37,100 nucleotides of DNA, taken from NCBI RefSeq assembly GCF_020515525.1, contig NZ_JAIYEP010000044.1:1-37100 (forward strand), read 5' to 3'. This document shows positions 33,526 to 37,100 of the stretch, one piece after another. The notes under the pieces were generated by a model, which was not told where the DNA came from, made no database searches, and saw only the letters and a program-made list of their open reading frames with translations. Position numbers and translations under genes: made by a program. How positions within the stretch are numbered: position 1 is the stretch's first letter; the number at the start of each line of letters is the position of its first letter. This DNA comes from Rhodococcus yananensis. GTDB taxonomy: Bacteria > Actinomycetota > Actinomycetes > Mycobacteriales > Mycobacteriaceae.

Positions 33526-35121
33526 TCACCGCGTCGGCCGCCGCCACCCGCGGCGCAGCCATCCGCCCCGCGCATCGCCGAGCGCGATCCGTGCGGCGCT
33601 GCGTCCGCTCGCGCCCGAGACACCACCGCCGGGATGGGTCGACGCTCCCGTCAGGTACAGCCGGTCCGCGCCCGGGACGCGATGACCGGCGAGTTCGGGT
33701 GCCGGTCGCCAGAAGAACATCTGATCGAGCGACATCTCGACGTGCATCACGTTTCCGCCGATCATCCCGAGTTCCCGCTCGATGTCGACCGGTGTCTGCG
33801 TGTGGACGTGGCGGACATCGGAGGAGAATCCCGGAGCCCACGTGTCCATCTCCCGGAGGATCCGGTCGGTCTCCGACTTCGCCACCGCGGCCCAGTCGCG
33901 GCCGCCGGAGAGCCGATGGGGATACCACTGCGACCACAGGGTGACCTGGTGTTCCCCCGCGGGGGCGATCGACGGGTCGAGCGCGGTGAAGCTCATCGCG
34001 AGCACGGCCGGTTCGGGGGGAAGATCACCGGCGAGCGCGGATCCGTGTGCGCGCCTCAACCGGGCCCGGTCGTCGACGAGCAACTGCAGTCCGGTGGTGT
34101 CGCCGCCGTCGCCGGGGGCACCGCGATAGCGCGGCAGCGACCCCGTGGCCAAGCGGAGCACCATGCCGATTCCCGGGCCCACCCGGATGCGGCGCCGCCA
34201 CGTCTCGAGCGTCGCGTGGTCGAAACCGCCGCGTTCGAGCAGGTCGAGTGTGGTGAGGATGTGACATCCCGCTGTCACGGTGCGGGCGGAGACCACGCGT
34301 CCCGATTCGGTGAGCACCGACCAGTGGTCACCCGCGCGGCGGATGGCGGTGACGGAGTCACCGCACGTGACGGTCCCCCCGTCGGATTCGAGGCGGGAGG
34401 CGAGGGCCCGGGTGAGGGCACCGCTGCCGCCGACGGCGCGTCCCGGCGGCAGCGTGTGCATGAGGGCCGCGAACCCGACCATCGGTGCGGTGCCGGGTTC
34501 GGACATCGGCGGGCCCGACTGGGCGCCGAACCACGCGAGGGCGGCCTTGAGCGGTTCGTCGTCGAAGTACTCGTCGAGGAGCGCATCACCGGTGGTGAGG
34601 AACGCGCTGGACAGGGCGAGGCCACCGCCGTCGGCATCCAGTCCCCAGAACGAGGACAACAGGTGCCGACCCGTGGGCTCGGCGGTGAACGACTTCATCA
34701 CCGCGGCGCTGCGCGGAGCCCAGTCCGCGACGAACCGGCGGTAGGCGTCGGCGTCCCGCGTCCCGCACGCGGCCTCGATCGACGCGCACGTGCGGTCGAG
34801 ATCGCGGTGGAAGACGATGCCGGGGCGGTCGCTGCCCTGCGGGGACGGGGCGAAGGCCCACGGGTCGCAGTCCAGGTACCGCAGGCCGTGCGCGCCCAGA
34901 TCGAGTTCCTCGACGATCCCGGAGTGGCGGATCATGATGTGGGCGGATGAACCGCGATCGACCGCGTGCCCGGGGAACCGTTCGACGGTGGAGACCGCGC
35001 CGCCGAGGACGGTGTCGCGTTCGAGGACCTCGACGGACCAGCCCTCGCGAGCCAGATAGCACGCGGCGACGAGAGCGTTGTGCCCGGAACCGACGACCAC
35101 CGCGTCGAGGACGCTGCTCAT
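33526..35121 (-). CDS. crtO: CrtO-type carotenoid ketolase (FAD-dependent, CrtI-like)
   Basis: 531 residues. N-terminal FAD-binding VLDAVVVGSGHNALVAACYL followed by EVLERDTVLGGAVST. The middle part includes PGTAPMVGFAALMHTLPPG and GGSGALTRALASRLESDGG, and the C-terminus YLTGASTHPGGGVSGASGRS. This pattern (GSGHN, GGA, STHPGGG) separates CrtO/CruO ketolases from phytoene desaturases. CrtO adds a 4-keto group to a beta-ionone ring. A related amine-oxidase-fold dehydrogenase cannot be fully excluded, but the position next to cruF and the GT supports the call. ATG 35121 overlaps the GNAT stop as ATGA. Confidence 0.85.
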   Translation of the reverse strand: MSSVLDAVVVGSGHNALVAACYLAREGWSVEVLERDTVLGGAVSTVERFPGHAVDRGSSAHIMIRHSGIVEELDLGAHGLRYLDCDPWAFAPSPQGSDRPGIVFHRDLDRTCASIEAACGTRDADAYRRFVADWAPRSAAVMKSFTAEPTGRHLLSSFWGLDADGGGLALSSAFLTTGDALLDEYFDDEPLKAALAWFGAQSGPPMSEPGTAPMVGFAALMHTLPPGRAVGGSGALTRALASRLESDGGTVTCGDSVTAIRRAGDHWSVLTESGRVVSARTVTAGCHILTTLDLLERGGFDHATLETWRRRIRVGPGIGMVLRLATGSLPRYRGAPGDGGDTTGLQLLVDDRARLRRAHGSALAGDLPPEPAVLAMSFTALDPSIAPAGEHQVTLWSQWYPHRLSGGRDWAAVAKSETDRILREMDTWAPGFSSDVRHVHTQTPVDIERELGMIGGNVMHVEMSLDQMFFWRPAPELAGHRVPGADRLYLTGASTHPGGGVSGASGRSAARIALGDARGGWLRRGWRRPTR

Positions 35122-35747
35122 CGCGGTACCTCCGACCGGCCGGACGAGGGATCGGGATCGAGGGGGAGGCGGCGTCCGAGGACCGCGAACGCGCGGGCGT
35201 CGCCGGTGAAGACGAACCGTCGCACGACGTCTTCGAACCCGGCGCGTCGGTACAGGCGCCACGCCCGGTTGTCCTCCTCGGGGACCTCGGGTGTCGACAG
35301 CAGGACGGTGCGTTCGGTGCGGTCGTGCAGAAGCCGCCGCAGCAGGGCCTCACCGATTCCGTGACCCTGCGCCTCGGGATGCACGTGCAGTTCGGTCAGC
35401 TCGAAGTAGTCGTCGAGGATCTCGTCGATCCGGTCGGAGGGGAGGCCGACGTGCCGCATACCGGTCCGCACCTGTTGGTTCCACCACTGGTGGGGGTTCC
35501 CCCGGTAGCCGTAGGCGATGCCCACGGGTGTGCCGGGAGCATCGGGCAGCGCGGCCGCGACGGCTTTCCATCCGCTCCGGCCGGCGTGCTCGGACCACAT
35601 CGGTGCCCGGTGGTGCTCGGTGCCGCGCGGGTAACGCATCGCGGTGACGTAGATGGACAGGAGTGCGGGTAGGTGTGCCCGGAAGTCGGCCGGGGTCAGG
35701 TCGAAGAGGATCGGTTTCGCGACGTACCGATTCGGGTCCGTGCTCAT
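35118..35747 (-). CDS. GNAT family N-acetyltransferase (Rv2170-like)
   Basis: 209 residues. The acetyl-CoA pyrophosphate loop is in ELHVHPEAQGHGIGEALLRR (QGHGIG), with the following helix and NRAWRLYRRAGFEDVVRRFVF as motif B. The N-terminal half (PILFDLTPADFRAHLPALLS, then MRYPRGTEHHRAPMWSEHAG) is the substrate side. M. tuberculosis Rv2170, next to lppM there, has been reported as a protein lysine acetyltransferase acting on isocitrate dehydrogenase; transfer of that function is inference. First gene of the minus-strand operon GNAT-crtO-cruF-lppM-GT. Its promoter region faces the SOS box. ATG 35747 is preferred because it gives the usual length. Confidence 0.88.
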   Translation of the reverse strand: MSTDPNRYVAKPILFDLTPADFRAHLPALLSIYVTAMRYPRGTEHHRAPMWSEHAGRSGWKAVAAALPDAPGTPVGIAYGYRGNPHQWWNQQVRTGMRHVGLPSDRIDEILDDYFELTELHVHPEAQGHGIGEALLRRLLHDRTERTVLLSTPEVPEEDNRAWRLYRRAGFEDVVRRFVFTGDARAFAVLGRRLPLDPDPSSGRSEVPR

Positions 35748-35770
35748 GTGGGGACGGAGACCGCCTTCCC

Positions 35771-35801
35771 TTGACGACGTGTCGGTGGGTGCAGGTATAT
35801 T
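35771..35801 (+). promoter_or_regulatory. Plus-strand promoter TTGACG / TATATT
   Basis: -35 TTGACG at 35771-35776 and -10 TATATT at 35796-35801, spacer 19 bp; one of the best sigma-70-like promoters in the window. The transcription start would be near 35808, directly at the SOS box, and transcription would run toward the HEPN gene. Confidence 0.6.
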
Positions 35802-35808
35802 GAATACG

Positions 35809-35824
35809 TCGAACGCATGTTCGA
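35809..35824. promoter_or_regulatory. Perfect SOS box (LexA operator)
   Basis: TCGAACGCATGTTCGA, a perfect match to the actinobacterial LexA consensus TCGAAC-N4-GTTCGA. It lies at +1 to about +17 of the plus-strand promoter, an ideal place for repression, and within the divergent region in front of the GNAT-crtO operon. Confidence 0.8.
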
Positions 35825-35885
35825 TGTCGGGTATCCGGGGGGATGGCCGAGGGAAGCGGCCATCCCCCCGGATCTCACCGGGTGA
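35817..35885 (+). other. Possible 22-codon leader ORF across the hairpin
   Basis: ATG 35817 opens a 22-codon frame that ends at TGA 35883-35885 and spans the whole hairpin. No ribosome binding site; the ATG would lie about 9 nt from the predicted transcription start. Unproven. Confidence 0.15.
35833..35873 (+). terminator. Perfect 16-bp hairpin in the leader of the HEPN gene
   Basis: ATCCGGGGGGATGGCC (35833-35848) pairs completely with GGCCATCCCCCCGGAT (35858-35873) around a 9-nt loop. It starts about 25 nt after the predicted transcription start and 59 bp before the HEPN start codon. It could be an attenuator, a terminator for a short RNA, or a stable 5' structure. No U-run follows. Confidence 0.6.
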
Positions 35886-35931
35886 AGTCGCGCCGGCCCA
35901 CGACGCGACCGGAGAGTGAGGGGGATGCGAT

Positions 35932-36408
35932 ATGACCTCGCGAAGCATCGCGGGTTCCGGGGGCGTCGCCGGTTCCGGGATACGGCGCGCGACCGGGGCG
36001 TGTGGGGGTCGGCCCGTGTCCGCCCGAGCCTCGACGTTGCTGCGTCGCGCCGACGCCCTGTTGTCCGATGCGGTCGGCGCCGAACCGGCCGAACGGTTTC
36101 GCCTGGCGTACCTCGCCGCGCTGCGTGGCGCCGGTGCGGTCGTCGCGGCAGCCGAACTGGGTGCTCCGCGGCCGCCTCGGCGTCCCGCGACCCGCAACGC
36201 GTGGGTCCTGATGGCCCGCGCCGCCGACGACTTCGCGGGTTGGGCCGACTTCTTCGCCGACCGGTCCGCCGTGCGAGCGCAGGTGGAGGCGGGTGTTGCG
36301 CGAGTCGTCGATGCGGGAGAAGCCGATCGGTTCTTCGGTGAGGTCGGCCGCTTTCTCGGCGACGTGGAGCGGTACATCGCGGCCGACGAAGTATCGTCGA
36401 ACGGGTGA
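35932..36408 (+). CDS. SAV_6107-family HEPN-fold protein
   Basis: 158 residues, mostly helical: VSARASTLLRRADALLSDAV, FRLAYLAALRGAGAVVAAAE, NAWVLMARAADDFAGWADFF and RFFGEVGRFLGDVERYIAAD. This pattern fits the SAV_6107 family assigned to the HEPN fold and found widely near the mraZ/dcw region of actinobacteria. The protein contains no His at all, so the R-x4-6-H catalytic motif of HEPN RNases is absent and enzymatic RNase activity is unlikely. ATG 35932 follows a GAGGGGG ribosome binding site. It is driven by the promoter with the SOS box, with the hairpin in its leader. Function unknown. Confidence 0.82.
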   Translation: MTSRSIAGSGGVAGSGIRRATGACGGRPVSARASTLLRRADALLSDAVGAEPAERFRLAYLAALRGAGAVVAAAELGAPRPPRRPATRNAWVLMARAADDFAGWADFFADRSAVRAQVEAGVARVVDAGEADRFFGEVGRFLGDVERYIAADEVSSNG

Positions 36409-36491
36409 CTTTCGGCCGGGACGGACTGCCCGTTCCGGTGCCGCGGTCGAACTCACTTGCGGAGTTGGTGGTCCCGGACGAAATGTACTCG

Positions 36492-36497
36492 TATTAT
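36492..36497 (+). promoter_or_regulatory. Putative -10 box of the DUF3040 gene (TATTAT)
   Basis: TATTAT in an A/T-rich patch that stands out from the GC-rich surroundings; the predicted start near 36504 gives a leader of about 77 nt. No clear -35 at normal spacing. Confidence 0.45.
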
Positions 36498-36580
36498 TGA
36501 TTCAGGAAGCCGTCAAAGTCGGCTCCCCGTCGGATCGCCCCACGATCCGACGGCCACCGTTTAGTGCCGGGGGAGGTACC

Positions 36581-37012
36581 GTGCCACTCTCCGAGCACGA
36601 GCAGCGCATGCTCGAACAGATCGAGAGCGCGCTCTATGCTGAGGATCCCAAGTTCGCCTCGACCGTCCGCGGAAGCCGGTTGGGGATAGCGTCGAACCGG
36701 CGGCGGTTTCAGGCCGGCGCGCTGTTCGTCTTGGGTTTGACATTGCTCATCGCGGGAGTTGCGCTTCCGCTCAAGCCGGGTGGGTTCCCGGTCATCAGCT
36801 TGCTCGGGTTCCTCGTGATGTTCGGTGCGGGAGTCCTGTTGCTGGTGGGCGGTCGCGGACGCGCCGCGTCGCATTCGGGGTCGGCGGGTGCCGACGCTCC
36901 GAAGGGTGGTTCCGCGTCCTCGCGGGACCGGAAGCACAGCCAGAAGAAGCAGTCGGGCGGATTCACCCACCGGATGGAGGAGCGATTCCGGCGGCGGTTC
37001 GAACAGGGCTGA
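36581..37012 (+). CDS. DUF3040 domain membrane protein (Rv2169c-like)
   Basis: 143 residues. The N-terminal cytoplasmic motif PLSEHEQRMLEQIESALYAE followed by DPKFASTVRG is the DUF3040 signature. Two adjacent membrane helices follow (AGALFVLGLTLLIAGVALPL and ISLLGFLVMFGAGVLLLVGG), then a basic, Ser/Gly-rich tail. GTG 36581 with GGGAGG 4 nt upstream. DUF3040 genes typically lie just before mraZ and the cell division (dcw) cluster, which would be expected to the right of this window. Function unknown; an envelope or division role is inferred from context. Confidence 0.9.
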   Translation: MPLSEHEQRMLEQIESALYAEDPKFASTVRGSRLGIASNRRRFQAGALFVLGLTLLIAGVALPLKPGGFPVISLLGFLVMFGAGVLLLVGGRGRAASHSGSAGADAPKGGSASSRDRKHSQKKQSGGFTHRMEERFRRRFEQG

Positions 37013-37073
37013 TCGTGTACAGCAGGGGAGGGGTGCGGCACCGCCGCTGAACCCACCCGTGTCGCAGAAGAGC

Positions 37074-37095
37074 GGCGCACCCACCCGGGTGCGCC
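37074..37095 (+). terminator. Hairpin terminator after the DUF3040 gene
   Basis: A perfect 9-bp stem, GGCGCACCC/GGGTGCGCC, with an ACCC loop, 61 bp after the stop codon at the window edge. Confidence 0.6.
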
Positions 37096-37100
37096 GATCG

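Overview
The window is high-GC actinobacterial chromosome, most likely from Rhodococcus or a close Nocardiaceae relative. From about 1.8 kb to the right end, the gene order matches (mirrored) the Mycobacterium tuberculosis block Rv2196-Rv2169: ctaE-qcrCAB, trpD, the DEDDh/GIY-YIG nuclease, an NlpC/P60 hydrolase, pimB, two SRPBCC proteins, an ArsA-like ATPase, a PlsC acyltransferase, the 3'-exoribonuclease, aroG, pknL, the Rv2175c-type regulator, mptA, a polyprenyl synthase, metF, lppM, a GNAT protein and a DUF3040 membrane protein. Family and synteny assignments come from recalled knowledge of these proteins; no database search was run.

Left edge (1-1.7 kb): a nest of mobile DNA. The right end of an IS3-family element cuts the 3' part of an IS1182-family transposase gene, and that IS1182 element appears to have interrupted a small ribbon-helix-helix antitoxin-like gene. 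Then come the respiratory genes (1.8-6.2 kb, minus strand): cytochrome bc1 subunits QcrB, QcrA and QcrC and oxidase subunit III CtaE, with translational overlaps and a strong terminator after qcrB.

6.3-12.7 kb: a small unknown protein, trpD with two dyads in its leader, a 25-bp tandem repeat across the trpD stop, a stand-alone Lrp ligand-binding domain, the exonuclease/GIY-YIG fusion, then a 640-bp control region with GTTACC-type direct repeats and a ydaO-type (c-di-AMP) riboswitch in front of two paralogous NlpC/P60 cell-wall hydrolases. 12.7-21.7 kb: envelope and housekeeping genes (HExxH metallopeptidase, PimB, two SRPBCC proteins, ATPase, a CxxC small protein, ROK glucokinase, acyltransferase, exoribonuclease, AroG). 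21.8-24.4 kb: PknL with PASTA repeats and its divergent Rv2175c-type partner.

24.4-35.1 kb: carotenoid genes interleaved with core envelope genes in two minus-strand operons. One is crtE-crtI-mptA-crtB; the other is GNAT-crtO-cruF-lppM-GT2. metF lies between them on the plus strand. Together the crt genes predict GGPP to phytoene to lycopene, plus C-4 ketolation, C-1',2' hydration and glycosylation; no lycopene cyclase is in the window. Right end (35.75-37.1 kb): a perfect actinobacterial SOS box (LexA site) sits on a plus-strand promoter between the GNAT operon and a HEPN-fold gene, followed by a perfect 16-bp hairpin in the leader; then DUF3040 and a terminator. At least eight genes appear to have leaderless starts, with a TAnnnT-like -10 box 6-7 nt before the start codon. 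No tRNA, rRNA or CRISPR array was seen.
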